A stretch of 55,513 nucleotides of DNA, from contig JACJJN010000023.1 in the NCBI GenBank assembly GCA_016899975.1, positions 1 through 55,513 on the forward strand, written 5' to 3'. Each line of letters starts with the position of its first letter. The first letter of the stretch is position 1. A model generated the notes under the pieces. It saw only the letters and a program-made list of their open reading frames with translations. It made no database searches and had not been told where the DNA came from. The DNA is from Lacrimispora saccharolytica (GTDB lineage: Bacteria; Bacillota; Clostridia; Lachnospirales; Lachnospiraceae). Shown piece by piece: positions 34,360 through 42,744 of this stretch. The position numbers were made by a program, and so were the translations under genes.

Positions 34360-34375
34360 GTTCAGCGGACTGAAC
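34360..34375. repeat. Dispersed GTTCAG palindrome, copy A
   Basis: GTTCAG-CGGA-CTGAAC, extended by partial GCGTAACG/CTGCTGCGTC flanks, between the genes at 33771 and 34412. The same core recurs near 36259, 45392 and 51679. Confidence 0.6.
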
Positions 34376-34411
34376 TGCTGCGTCAATGACAACATCAAAG
34401 GAGAATTTACC

Positions 34412-35155
34412 ATGTACGAAAAAAAGAAACGTTCTGCCGAACTGAAACAGCTGGCACGAGAAGCCCTGGTCGGCCGTTACGGCGTGATGGCAGGCGCCAC
34501 TGCACTGCTGACCGCACTGAATTTTCTTGCGATCCTGATCCCTCTGTGGATTTTTCCCGGAACTTCTGTTTTCAGCCAGATCTGCCAGTTTGCAGTCAGT
34601 ATTGTAACCTCGCTTCTGATCAGCCTGTTCGGAGCCGGTATGGCATGTCTTGCGCTGGATGTCACCCGCGGACAAAAACCTCCCTTTGGAAATATGCTCT
34701 ATCCTTTTTTCCATCACCCGGATCGGTTTCTGATCATGTCACTGGTACTTGTTGCAATCCAATCGGTGCTGCAGATTCCCGTTTATGTGCTCGACGATCT
34801 TTATTCCAGTACCTTCCTGACACATAATTACGGACTGGAAGAGGCAATTGGATACTTATATTTTTCCCTGCTGTGTTCTTCCATCTCCACGCTGATCTAC
34901 ACCATCATTGCCCTGCGTTTTGCCATGGCTTCCTATCTGCTGATAGAATATGAGGACCTCAGCGGAATCCAGGCGCTGAAAGAAAGCGCGCGGATGATGA
35001 AAGGACACAAAGCACGTTATTTCTATGTCTCCATCAGTTTCTTCGGCATGTTGCTGCTCGGTTCCGTAACCTGCGGGATTGGCATGCTCTGGATCACGCC
35101 TTATATGGAAACTACATTTGCTTACTTTTACCGCGACCTGAAAAACGAAATCTGA
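34412..35155 (+). CDS. DUF975-family membrane protein
   Basis: A 247-residue protein with about six membrane helices. The start RSAELKQLAREALVGRYGVM and the ending TYAYFY-like segment (TTFAYFYRDLKNE) are typical of DUF975. The block ESARMMKGHKARYFYVSISF (about 195-214) is the family's conserved loop. The function is unknown. ATG follows AAAGGAG. It lies 80 bp after the repeat-containing gene on the same strand, and a terminator overlaps its stop codon. Confidence 0.88.
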   Translation: MYEKKKRSAELKQLAREALVGRYGVMAGATALLTALNFLAILIPLWIFPGTSVFSQICQFAVSIVTSLLISLFGAGMACLALDVTRGQKPPFGNMLYPFFHHPDRFLIMSLVLVAIQSVLQIPVYVLDDLYSSTFLTHNYGLEEAIGYLYFSLLCSSISTLIYTIIALRFAMASYLLIEYEDLSGIQALKESARMMKGHKARYFYVSISFFGMLLLGSVTCGIGMLWITPYMETTFAYFYRDLKNEI

Positions 35156-35178
35156 GTTTTTCAGGTCGTTTTCTTTTA
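35134..35178 (+). terminator. Terminator overlapping the end of the DUF975 gene
   Basis: CGACCTGAAAAAC (35134-35146) and GTTTTTCAGGTCG (35156-35168) form a perfect 13-bp stem spanning the TGA, followed by TTTTCTTTTA. Confidence 0.9.
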
Positions 35179-36222
35179 GTCGCGTTCAATTTTCTGGCTG
35201 CCTGTAGACCAGACATGCGGTTCTTTTGCTGCTGCCGGTGTATTCTGAGCCATCACGCCCACCAGCTTATGGGGAACATACGCTTCCTCCAGATAGATGA
35301 GCTCTTCCGGTGTCAGTGCAAGGTTCACCGCCCTGGCTGCTCCCTCGATATGATGCAGTTTGGTGGCTCCTGTCACCGGGGCAGTAACCTTTGTCAGAAG
35401 CCATGCCAGAGAGATTTCCGTCATGGACACACCTCTCTTTTCAGCAAGCTCCGCCACACGATTGATGATTACCTGATCCTGTTTTGCTGTGGCGTCATAC
35501 TTGAATTTTGCATAGCTGTCTTCCTCCAGCCGTTTGGATGTTTCGCCGGGATGTTTGGAAAGCCTGCCTCCGGCAAGGGCGCTGTAAGGCGTCATGGCGA
35601 TGTTGTCCTCGGCACAGAGTCTTGCCATCTCCCGCTCTTCCTCACGAAAGATCAGATTATAATGCCCCTGGACGGAGACAAATTTCGCAAAGCCTTCTTT
35701 TTCCGCCAGAGCATTCGCCTTTGCCAGCTGATAGGCAAAACAGTTGGAAATTCCGATATACCGGGCTTTTCCCTCTTTCACAATACGGTTCAAGCCATCC
35801 ATAATATCATAAAGCGGCGTTTCGTAATCCCACATATGATAAATATAGAGATCCACATAATCCAGTCCAAGATTCTTCAGGCTGGTATTGATCATCTGCT
35901 CAATATGCTGCTGGCCGGTGATCCCGGCAGCGATCTCTTCCTGGGTGCGCGGCAGAAATTTGGTTGCGATCACCACATCATCCCGCTTTGCAAAGTCACG
36001 GACCGCCCGTCCTACATACTGCTCACTGGTGCCGCTCTGGTAACCGATGGCTGTGTCAAAAAAGTTGACGCCAAGCTCCAGCCCCCGTTTGATGATCTCC
36101 CGGGAATGTTCCTCATCCAGTGTCCATCCATGCTGTCCGTTCCGGGCGTCGCCAAATCCCATACATCCCATACAGATACGTGAAACCGTCAGATCTGAAT
36201 TTCCTAATTTTGTATATTGCAT
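35176..36222 (-). CDS. Aldo/keto reductase
   Basis: A 348-residue NADPH-dependent oxidoreductase. FFDTAIGYQSGTSEQYVGRA (about residues 52-71) has the catalytic Tyr, and VIATKFLPR the active-site Lys. SLAWLLTKVTAPVTGATKLHHIEGA is the cofactor end. It is longer than, and only distantly like, the reductase at 22518-23438. ATG 36222 follows AGGAGG; a longer frame lacks a site. It is transcribed alone. The substrate is unknown. Confidence 0.9.
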   Translation of the reverse strand: MQYTKLGNSDLTVSRICMGCMGFGDARNGQHGWTLDEEHSREIIKRGLELGVNFFDTAIGYQSGTSEQYVGRAVRDFAKRDDVVIATKFLPRTQEEIAAGITGQQHIEQMINTSLKNLGLDYVDLYIYHMWDYETPLYDIMDGLNRIVKEGKARYIGISNCFAYQLAKANALAEKEGFAKFVSVQGHYNLIFREEEREMARLCAEDNIAMTPYSALAGGRLSKHPGETSKRLEEDSYAKFKYDATAKQDQVIINRVAELAEKRGVSMTEISLAWLLTKVTAPVTGATKLHHIEGAARAVNLALTPEELIYLEEAYVPHKLVGVMAQNTPAAAKEPHVWSTGSQKIERD

Positions 36223-36258
36223 CCTGTGATTCCTCCTTCTTTCCATTCTGCAGCAACA

Positions 36259-36274
36259 GTTCAGCCAGCTGAAC
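36259..36274. repeat. Dispersed GTTCAGC palindrome, copy B
   Basis: GTTCAGC-CA-GCTGAAC with AACA/TGTT flanks, in the 5' UTR of the aldo/keto reductase gene. Confidence 0.6.
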
Positions 36275-36309
36275 TTGTTACATTCAGTATCAACTGCTTT
36301 TATGATTTT

Positions 36310-36338
36310 ATTATAAAAGCGCTCTCTTTCAATGTCTA
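36310..36338 (-). promoter_or_regulatory. Promoter of the aldo/keto reductase gene
   Basis: On the minus strand TAGACA (36333-36338) and TATAAT (36310-36315) with a 17-bp spacer. Confidence 0.75.
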
Positions 36339-36397
36339 ATACCTGTCAGATATCTTTTTCTATGCCTTTTGCGTATAATTTCCATTCCGCCATATAA

Positions 36398-36427
36398 AAA
36401 TCGCCACCTGCAATCAAGTGACGATTT
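36398..36427 (-). terminator. Terminator after the toxin remnant
   Basis: On the minus strand AAATCGTCAC and GTGGCGATTT form a 10-bp stem with one G-T pair, followed by TTTATATGG. It lies 20 bp beyond the stop of the toxin remnant and probably ends the upstream transcript. Confidence 0.65.
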
Positions 36428-36446
36428 CCCTTCTGATATTCTATTG

Positions 36447-36673
36447 TCAACGAATGAGCCAACTGTAATCCTGCCTGCAGTCCACCACATAATCCGCATA
36501 CACTATATGGTCTATGATTTGGAAGATGATCATATACTTTTTTTCAAACAAGATAAATCGGTAAGCCTTTCCGCTGCTTCTGTACTGACCTGTGCCAAAA
36601 ATGCGGCGTGAGAAACAAGCATCTGCGCCGCCCGTTCTGATACGATGACACGATATTTACTCTGATTTTCCAC
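36447..36673 (-). pseudogene. RelE/ParE-type toxin remnant with internal deletion
   Basis: From GTG 36673 the minus strand encodes VENQSKYRVIVSERAAQMLV and continues to AAERLT, the N-terminus of a RelE/ParE toxin. In the next frame it continues as RFILFEKKYMIIFQI ... DCRQDYSWLIR and stops at 36447-36449, the typical C-terminus. The central part of a normal toxin of roughly 100 residues is missing at the junction near 36555, and the frame shifts there. The GTG overlaps the antitoxin end by about 17 nt, the usual order for such pairs. It is very unlikely to be active. Confidence 0.75.
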
Positions 36674-36920
36674 AATCTGTCGCCTCCTTGATTGCGCCAC
36701 GCATCATAGCTGCGACTTCATCAACAGAGTATCCTTTACTCCCGTGCATCCTGTCTTCCTCAACTGCAAGAAGTTCTTCATGGAGTTTCAGCATCTTCTC
36801 CCTGCGGTTATATGTTTCAATATCCATAACAACTAAATCTCCCTCGCCATTTTTGGTAAGGAAAACCGGCTCTGCAGTCTTTCTGCACATTTCGGCAATC
36901 CCATCTTTTCCAGGACACAA
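36657..36920 (-). pseudogene. Phd/YefM-type antitoxin, probably truncated at the N-terminus
   Basis: An 87-codon frame with TAEPVFLTKNGEGDLVVMDIETYNRR, a block typical of Phd/YefM antitoxins that partner RelE/ParE toxins. Full-length relatives usually have about 15-20 further N-terminal residues that form the DNA-binding part. Here the frame opens only with TTG, 3 bp after the macrodomain gene stop, and its first residues look unlike the family. The toxin downstream is broken. A deletion that joined the macrodomain gene to the antitoxin interior would explain both. Confidence 0.6.
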
Positions 36921-36922
36921 TG

Positions 36923-37702
36923 TTATTCAATGAGCTCCCGATAAATATCATAATCCTCTTGTTTAAATATATTAAAGACCACCTTCTCAATGCGTATGTC
37001 CGTCTTCAGATAATCCCTGACTGTCCGTACCGCAATTTCAGCTGCTTTTTTCTGCGGGAAATGAAATTCTCCCGTAGAAATACAGCAGAACGCAATGCTT
37101 TTCAGTCCATTCTCTGCTGCAAGCTTCAGGCAGGATTGATAGCAGTCAGCAAGCTGTCTGCAATGTTTGTCCGTCAAGCGTCCTGACACGATTGGTCCGA
37201 CCGTATGAAGCACATATTCAGAAGGCAGATTATACGCAGGTGTGATTTTCGCCTTTCCCGTTGGCTCGTCGTATCCCTGCTCCTTCATAATCTTATCGCA
37301 AGCCAAACGGAGCTGTATCCCGCTTACGCTGTGAATGATGTTGTCCACGCAGGAATGGCAGGGTACGAAGCATCCCCGCAAAGCGCTGTTGGCTGCGTTT
37401 ACAATGGCATCAATCTTCAGCGTTGTAATATCTCCACGCCACAGTACCAGACGTCGATCAAGGGATGACACGGGCAGCGATGCACTGTCTGTGACTCCTT
37501 TTCTTGCAACTTCTTCCTTTAAATATTCATCCTGAATTTTCAGAAACTCATTGCTGATCGGGCGTGGAGGGCGAATATTCATCAGACTTCGGAGAAGCCT
37601 TTTTTGTTCCTCCTCATGGTCTGGTATCTCAATCTCACGATATCCCGGTTCTTCTGCCAACAGCTCCCGGATCAGATAGATCCTCTGTTCTTCGTGGGTC
37701 AT
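36923..37702 (-). CDS. Zinc-dependent macrodomain ADP-ribosyl hydrolase
   Basis: A 259-residue protein. A helical N-terminal part (1-85) precedes a macrodomain (about 90-259). IDAIVNAANSAL is the ADP-ribose loop, GCFVPCHSCVDNIIHS has the Cys/His/Cys zinc ligands of the zinc-macro subclass, and SIAFCCISTGEFHFP is the second ligand loop. Relatives remove ADP-ribose from proteins and in some Firmicutes accompany a SirTM ADP-ribosyltransferase, which is not seen here. Its ATG overlaps the apgM stop (ATGA), so it is co-translated with threonine-pathway genes. Confidence 0.88.
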   Translation of the reverse strand: MTHEEQRIYLIRELLAEEPGYREIEIPDHEEEQKRLLRSLMNIRPPRPISNEFLKIQDEYLKEEVARKGVTDSASLPVSSLDRRLVLWRGDITTLKIDAIVNAANSALRGCFVPCHSCVDNIIHSVSGIQLRLACDKIMKEQGYDEPTGKAKITPAYNLPSEYVLHTVGPIVSGRLTDKHCRQLADCYQSCLKLAAENGLKSIAFCCISTGEFHFPQKKAAEIAVRTVRDYLKTDIRIEKVVFNIFKQEDYDIYRELIE

Positions 37703-38910
37703 AGCCGTACCTGCTGCAGCAGAAGTTTCATCAGCTCACATCCGCGCTCCACAGCCGCTCCTGATAAAGCAGCTTCTCTTTCATTATAGTTCCAGGAATG
37801 AACACGCTTTTCCGTACTGTCGTACAGCAGATACGGTACCGGCTCCGCCACATGGGTGCGCAGACGCACCGGAGTAGGATGATCCGGCAGCACCAGCAGG
37901 CGGTACGGAGTTCCTGCATCATCCAGCTGGCGGGTCAATGGTCCCAGCACCCGCCGGTCAATGTTTTCGATTGCCTGGATCTTCCGCTCCGCGCTTCCCT
38001 GATGCCCCATCTCATCCGGCGCTTCAATATGAAGATACGCAAGATCATACCCGTCTTTCAGCAGCGCGTCCACCGCCGCCTGAGCCTTGCCCTCATAATT
38101 GGTATCCAGGCCTCCATTTGCTCCCGGAACCTCCGCGCAGTCCATCCCCGCGCCGATGGCAATTCCTTTGAGCAGATCCACCGCCGAGATCATGATGCCC
38201 CTCTTTCCGAAGGTTTTCCTGAAATCCGGAAGCGCCGGCCGTGTACCCGCGCCCCAGAACCAGAAACTGTTGGCTGGATTCTTTCCCTGCCGCTTCCGTT
38301 CAAGATTCAGCGGATGCTCCTTCAGGATCTCATAACTGCATTTCTGCATCTGCAGCAGCCGCGGATCAGAGGGAAGCCACGGTCCGATCTCCTGCTCCAG
38401 AATATCGTGGGGAGGAGTCAGTTCCCCGGGCATGCCGTTTTTCCATATCATACAGTGCCGGTAGCTGGTTCCCACATAAAACTTTCCATCTGGAACCTCC
38501 ATCCGGTCTAGAACTGCCTGGAGCAGAATCTTCGCATCTTCGGTACGGATCTCGTCGGAACTGTGATCCAGGATCGTCTGTTTCTCATAGGGCGCATCCT
38601 TCTCCGTCAATGTAACGAGATTACATCGGAAAGCAACGTCTCCCTCTTCCATTCCGGCTCCGATGCTCAGCGCTTCCAGCGGGGAACGTCCGGTATAATA
38701 CTTTTGCGGATCATAACCAAGGACTGAAAGATTCGCCGTGTCGCTGCCCGGCGCCATTCCCTCCGGGATCGTCACCGCCATGCCGATCTCCGACTGCGAT
38801 GCCAGCCGGTCCATCTGCGGGGTAGACGCATATTCCAGCGGCGTTTTTCCGCCCAACATTTCCAACGGTTCATCTGCCATTCCATCTCCAAGTACCACGA
38901 TATACTTCAT
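37699..38910 (-). CDS. ApgM-family alkaline-phosphatase-superfamily enzyme; probable homoserine kinase
   Basis: A 403-residue protein of the archaeal-type cofactor-independent phosphoglycerate mutase family. The N-terminal metal site is DGMADEPLEMLGGKTPLEYA (about 8-27), the middle part has GTSYRHCMIWK, and the C-terminal metal-binding blocks are EAPDEMGHQG and VLPDHPTPV. It follows the homoserine dehydrogenase gene, itself preceded by an ACT-protein gene. An ApgM-like homoserine kinase has been reported from Bacteroides, and the context argues for that role here, phosphorylating homoserine on the way to threonine. Glycolytic mutase activity remains possible. Confidence 0.8.
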   Translation of the reverse strand: MKYIVVLGDGMADEPLEMLGGKTPLEYASTPQMDRLASQSEIGMAVTIPEGMAPGSDTANLSVLGYDPQKYYTGRSPLEALSIGAGMEEGDVAFRCNLVTLTEKDAPYEKQTILDHSSDEIRTEDAKILLQAVLDRMEVPDGKFYVGTSYRHCMIWKNGMPGELTPPHDILEQEIGPWLPSDPRLLQMQKCSYEILKEHPLNLERKRQGKNPANSFWFWGAGTRPALPDFRKTFGKRGIMISAVDLLKGIAIGAGMDCAEVPGANGGLDTNYEGKAQAAVDALLKDGYDLAYLHIEAPDEMGHQGSAERKIQAIENIDRRVLGPLTRQLDDAGTPYRLLVLPDHPTPVRLRTHVAEPVPYLLYDSTEKRVHSWNYNEREAALSGAAVERGCELMKLLLQQVRL

Positions 38911-38945
38911 TTTGTTCCCTCCCTGCCGAAAACTCTGATATGTTT

Positions 38946-38974
38946 ATGGTCTGCGCAGCAATTGCGCAGACCAT
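38946..38974. repeat. Dispersed GGTCTGCGCA palindrome, copy 1
   Basis: ATGGTCTGCGCA (38946-38957) and TGCGCAGACCAT (38963-38974) form a perfect 12-bp stem with loop GCAAT, between hom and apgM. A second copy with loop GCATG is at 45485-45509. Confidence 0.7.
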
Positions 38975-39002
38975 TCCAACGGTTGCCTTTTTATAAGTTT
39001 TT

Positions 39003-40220
39003 TCAAATTCTCGCGCGGATCCTGCTGAGAATTCCATCCATTTTTTCGGCGCGTTCCCGGAACGAACGCTCTGTGATCATTCCGGTGACAAACGCAAATT
39101 CCTCCGTCAGACCCGGTACTGTGACAATATCCACCGGACCGAACAGGTTCTCCACCTCTTCTTTTCTCTGTGCCGGCGTTCCGCTGACACGCACGAAGAA
39201 ACGGCTTCTCACCTCATCGATGTTCATCAACTCCAGTTTTCTGTTGCTCCAGTTCACCATTATACTTCTGTGCAGATGTTTCGCGCAGTCCACCACATCG
39301 GAAACCACCGCGCTGGCAGTCGGAAGCTTTCCTGCTCCGCTTCCGTAGAACATCGCGTCTCCCAGGACATTTCCATGAATGAAGATCGCGTTGAACACTC
39401 CGTTGACGCTGTACAGCGGGCTCTTTTTGCTGATCATCACAGGGCTCACCATCGCGTAAAAGCCTTCCTCCATCTTTCTGCTGGTGGCAAGAAGCTTGAT
39501 GCTGGTTCCCATCGCGACAGCATATTTGATATCCGCCGCAGTGATCTTTGTAATTCCTTCCGTATAGATGTCTTCATAGCGCACATGATTTCCGTAAGCG
39601 AGAGAAGAAAGGATCGCGATCTTCCGGCAGGCATCGTAACCTTCCACATCCGCCTCCGGATTTCTCTCCGCATATCCGTAATTCTGTGCTTCCTTCAGCG
39701 CCTCCTCAAACTCGGAACCGTCGCTTGCCATTTTCGTCAGGATATAGTTTGTGGTTCCGTTGAGGATTCCTGTCACCTCGTCGATCTCATCGGCGGTCAG
39801 TGAAGAATTCAGCGGACGGATGATCGGAATTCCGCCGCCGCAACTCGCCTCAAACAGGTAATTAATGTTATTCTTTCTTGCAAGCTCCAGAAGTTCCACG
39901 CCGTGTTCCGCAACCAGTTCCTTATTGGAAGTGCAGACACTCTTTCCTGCTTCCAGCGCTCTTCTTGTGAAGGTATAGGCAGGTTCCAGACCGCCCATAA
40001 CTTCCACGATGATATCCACTTCCGGATCGTTGATGATCGTCTCAAAATCATGAACCAGAATTTCCTGTACCGGATCTCCCGGGAAATCTCTCAGATCCAG
40101 CACATATTTGATGTTGATCTCGTCCCCTGCTTTTCTGTTGATACTTTCATGGTTGGTATCTATTACCTCTACCACTCCTGAGCCTACGGTGCCGTAACCC
40201 AGAACTGCAATCTGAACCAT
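39003..40220 (-). CDS. hom: Homoserine dehydrogenase
   Basis: A 405-residue NAD(P)-dependent enzyme reducing aspartate semialdehyde to homoserine. GYGTVGSG (8-15) is the Rossmann loop. The catalytic domain has ASCGGGIPIIRPL, GILNGTTNYIL and ERNPEADVEGYDACRKI. A C-terminal ACT domain (about 325-405; FFVRVSGTPAQRKEEVE) suggests feedback by threonine. AGGAGG precedes the ATG. It lies between the ACT-protein gene and the ApgM-like gene in one operon for threonine synthesis. Confidence 0.96.
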   Translation of the reverse strand: MVQIAVLGYGTVGSGVVEVIDTNHESINRKAGDEINIKYVLDLRDFPGDPVQEILVHDFETIINDPEVDIIVEVMGGLEPAYTFTRRALEAGKSVCTSNKELVAEHGVELLELARKNNINYLFEASCGGGIPIIRPLNSSLTADEIDEVTGILNGTTNYILTKMASDGSEFEEALKEAQNYGYAERNPEADVEGYDACRKIAILSSLAYGNHVRYEDIYTEGITKITAADIKYAVAMGTSIKLLATSRKMEEGFYAMVSPVMISKKSPLYSVNGVFNAIFIHGNVLGDAMFYGSGAGKLPTASAVVSDVVDCAKHLHRSIMVNWSNRKLELMNIDEVRSRFFVRVSGTPAQRKEEVENLFGPVDIVTVPGLTEEFAFVTGMITERSFRERAEKMDGILSRIRARI

Positions 40221-40296
40221 TGTTCTTCTCCTCCTCTATTCCCAGACCGTTCACTTCCATGTGCTGTCTGTCTTTTCATGTCATTTCTGCAGAATA

Positions 40297-40746
40297 CTAC
40301 TGTGCCTGCTGTCCAAGAATTTTAAAATAATGTACGCCCGGCAGACTCTCAATCTTTTCCACCATTGCCGACGCGTCTCCCACATCTCTGGCAATATCCA
40401 CGCTGATCGTCAGCGACGCCACACCGTTCAGGGGGATGGACTGGTGGATCGTCAGTATATTTCCGTGGCATGCAGCAATCTGTTTCAGTACATCAGACAA
40501 AAGGCCCGGCGCATCATCCATCTGCAGCAGAAAGGTGATGGTCTTGCCTTTTGCATTGTCGTGAAACGGAAAGATATCATCTTTATATTTATAGAATGAG
40601 CTCCTGCTGATCCCTGCCCTCTCAGTCGCTTCCTGAACCGTGAGATGCCCGGTTTCCATGAGCTTCTTCGCCTCGATCACCTTCAGCAATACCTCAGGAA
40701 CCGCTTTCTCTTTCAGGACATAGTATTTTGTTTTTCCTGTATTCAT
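40297..40746 (-). CDS. ACT-domain regulatory protein (PheB/UPF0735 type)
   Basis: A 149-residue protein with an N-terminal helix-turn-helix-like segment (about 35-58; LTVQEATERAGISRSSFYKYKDDIF) and a C-terminal ACT domain (about 70-145; TITFLLQMDDAPGLLSDVLKQI). UPF0735 proteins often precede hom and probably sense an amino acid. Here it is the first gene of ACT-hom-apgM-macrodomain. It may regulate the operon or the dehydrogenase; the ligand is not known. GGGAGAG precedes the ATG. Confidence 0.88.
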   Translation of the reverse strand: MNTGKTKYYVLKEKAVPEVLLKVIEAKKLMETGHLTVQEATERAGISRSSFYKYKDDIFPFHDNAKGKTITFLLQMDDAPGLLSDVLKQIAACHGNILTIHQSIPLNGVASLTISVDIARDVGDASAMVEKIESLPGVHYFKILGQQAQ

Positions 40747-40832
40747 TGCTCTCTCCCGTTCATTATCGTATGTTTTCTATCTGTTTCCCCTGGAAATTCT
40801 CTCTGAGAAATACATTTGTTTTTACTAGAAAG

Positions 40833-40861
40833 ATAGTAGCATATTCTGAACGGATATTCAA
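40833..40861 (-). promoter_or_regulatory. Promoter of the ACT-hom-apgM operon
   Basis: On the minus strand TTGAAT (40856-40861) and TACTAT (40833-40838) with a 17-bp spacer. It abuts the stop codon of the upstream TPM gene. Confidence 0.7.
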
Positions 40862-40868
40862 GCAAAAC

Positions 40869-41696
40869 TTAAAAACTGCGTCCTCCGCCGCCATGACTTC
40901 TTCCGCTGGAGGAAGTATGAACGCTGCTTCCTCCTCCCGGACCGCCGGATCCCGGCGGCGGACCGGTGGGAATCCGGCGGGAAGTTACATGATGGCCGAT
41001 CAGCGTATCACGGTTCGTTTCCAGCCTGATACCGCTGACCCGCCCGTAACCTCTGACATCCGATTTCACCTTCTTCTGATAGGAATAACGGACACTGAAA
41101 AATACCAGGCAGAATACCATCACTCCGGCGATAGCCGCAAGCACAACCTCTACTGTCGTAATACTGCGGTATCGGATGATCTTTCCATTCTCGTCAATCA
41201 GATAATCTCCGCTTGACACTCCCCGGGCGATGACCGCTTCCACATCGTCTGCCACGTCCTGGAAAGCGCCGGAATAATCCTGCTGGCTGACTTCGTCATA
41301 CATATGATCCAGAAGTTCATCAATCTCCCGGTCGGACATATAGTACTGCATAATCCCCGCAGTGGAAATCCAAAGTTCCCTCTCTCCCATATCGATGAGA
41401 AACAGCGCGCCGTTTTCATCTTTCTCCTCCGGGTAAACGCTGTCATAGAAATCATCCGCGTATTCTTCCTGGGTCTTCCCTTCGGTGTCCTCTGTCGTCA
41501 CCATCAAAATATGTATCCGGTTCTGCGTCTCGATTTCCCGGCACCTCTGTTCCAGATCCGCAACTTCCTCAGCGGACAAAAGGCCGGCTTCATCATAAAC
41601 ATGCGTGGTCTCTGTCTCCTGTGCGGAAAGGGATATCGTTGGACAGAAAACCAACAAAACAAATGTCAGTATCAGAACAGCACTTCTTTTTATCAT
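40869..41696 (-). CDS. TPM-domain membrane protein (YdjH-like)
   Basis: A 275-residue protein. The signal peptide or membrane anchor (about 3-25) is followed by an extracytoplasmic TPM domain (about 30-165; VYDEAGLLSAEEVADLEQ and GALFLIDMGERELWISTAG). A membrane helix (about 187-210) and a basic, Gly/Ser-rich tail ending GRSHGGGGRSF complete it. TPM domains occur in thylakoid Psb32 and Psp-like envelope systems. ATG 41696 overlaps the stop of the zinc-ribbon gene (ATGA), so they are co-translated. Confidence 0.85.
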   Translation of the reverse strand: MIKRSAVLILTFVLLVFCPTISLSAQETETTHVYDEAGLLSAEEVADLEQRCREIETQNRIHILMVTTEDTEGKTQEEYADDFYDSVYPEEKDENGALFLIDMGERELWISTAGIMQYYMSDREIDELLDHMYDEVSQQDYSGAFQDVADDVEAVIARGVSSGDYLIDENGKIIRYRSITTVEVVLAAIAGVMVFCLVFFSVRYSYQKKVKSDVRGYGRVSGIRLETNRDTLIGHHVTSRRIPTGPPPGSGGPGGGSSVHTSSSGRSHGGGGRSF

Positions 41697-42733
41697 AAGA
41701 AATATCCTCCCAAAAGCGCCAGCAGAAAGACGGCGATCCCGCATACCGCTGAAACAAGAGACAGCTTTCCGTATGCAATGGGAAAATCTCCGCTGATCTT
41801 TCCGCTCTGTCCGTTCATCGCGTAGAAATAGATCTTCTGATCTTTTCCCTGATAAGTCACCGTCCAGACCGGCAGCATCACATAAGACCATTTCTCATCT
41901 TTCACACGAACGTCCAGGCTTTCACCTGTCATCGACACATATTCCCCGGCTGTCGAGCGCATTTCATTCTGTATCATCTGTTCCCTCTGATCCTTCGTCT
42001 CCCCGGCAAATACCTCCCATTCCATATCCCGCTTTTCCGCAAGAAATCCGGAAAGATATCCCATGGAGAACGGCTGCAGATCATCGATTCCATAAGGCTG
42101 CACGCTCTCCATCAGATCCCGGTTGGCTTTCTGCAGCGCATTATGGCCCAGTCCTTCCAGCGCAATGTCTCCTTTTCGCTCCACATCAAAAATGCTGGTT
42201 TCCGTATACTCCATCTCTCCGGCTCTCCAGGTCCGGACTTTCCTTCCCTTCGCTCTGTAATCCACATCGAAAGAGCCTCCGTACAGCCAGTACGGAAAAT
42301 AGATACCGGAAACCTTCTCAATCTGCGCTTTGGAAAAGAAATCCCTTGGAATAAAAAATTTCTTTCGCACGTCTTTCAGAAACCGGTCCACCGCTTCCTT
42401 GCGGTCAATGGCAAACGGCAGGATCCTGTCCGGCAGATACTTTCCGGAAACCCGTCCGGAAAGCACGACGGGACTGTGGCAGTAAAAACAGAAAGTAGCC
42501 GCCGTTGTCCCGTCGGTCAGTAGTTCCGCGCCGCAGTTGGGGCAGGTATAGACCACCGCTTCGGAGGGCTCTTCCTCCCTGGCATCAGTCCCGGCGGCTG
42601 CTTTTGGATTTGCCTGCTCCGCTTCCACATCTGTGAATTCCGAAAGGCAGTAACCGCATTTGTACTTTTGTGTTTCAGGGTCGAAGACCAGTTCGCCCCC
42701 GCAGTTGGGGCATTTGTAAGAAATCACCGCCAT
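41693..42733 (-). CDS. Zinc-ribbon membrane protein (YdjG-like)
   Basis: A 346-residue protein. Two zinc ribbons open the protein: YKCPNCGG...YKCGYC (about 6-30) and YTCPNCGAEL...FCFYC (about 63-90). A middle beta-rich region follows (about 95-300; RILPFAIDRKEAVDRFL and IYFPYWLYGG), then a C-terminal membrane helix (about 322-345). The layout matches Bacillus YdjG. I use ATG 42733; a GTG five codons upstream overlaps the previous gene. It is the middle gene of the SPFH / zinc-ribbon / TPM operon. Confidence 0.82.
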   Translation of the reverse strand: MAVISYKCPNCGGELVFDPETQKYKCGYCLSEFTDVEAEQANPKAAAGTDAREEEPSEAVVYTCPNCGAELLTDGTTAATFCFYCHSPVVLSGRVSGKYLPDRILPFAIDRKEAVDRFLKDVRKKFFIPRDFFSKAQIEKVSGIYFPYWLYGGSFDVDYRAKGRKVRTWRAGEMEYTETSIFDVERKGDIALEGLGHNALQKANRDLMESVQPYGIDDLQPFSMGYLSGFLAEKRDMEWEVFAGETKDQREQMIQNEMRSTAGEYVSMTGESLDVRVKDEKWSYVMLPVWTVTYQGKDQKIYFYAMNGQSGKISGDFPIAYGKLSLVSAVCGIAVFLLALLGGYFL

Positions 42734-42744
42734 ATTGCATTCCC

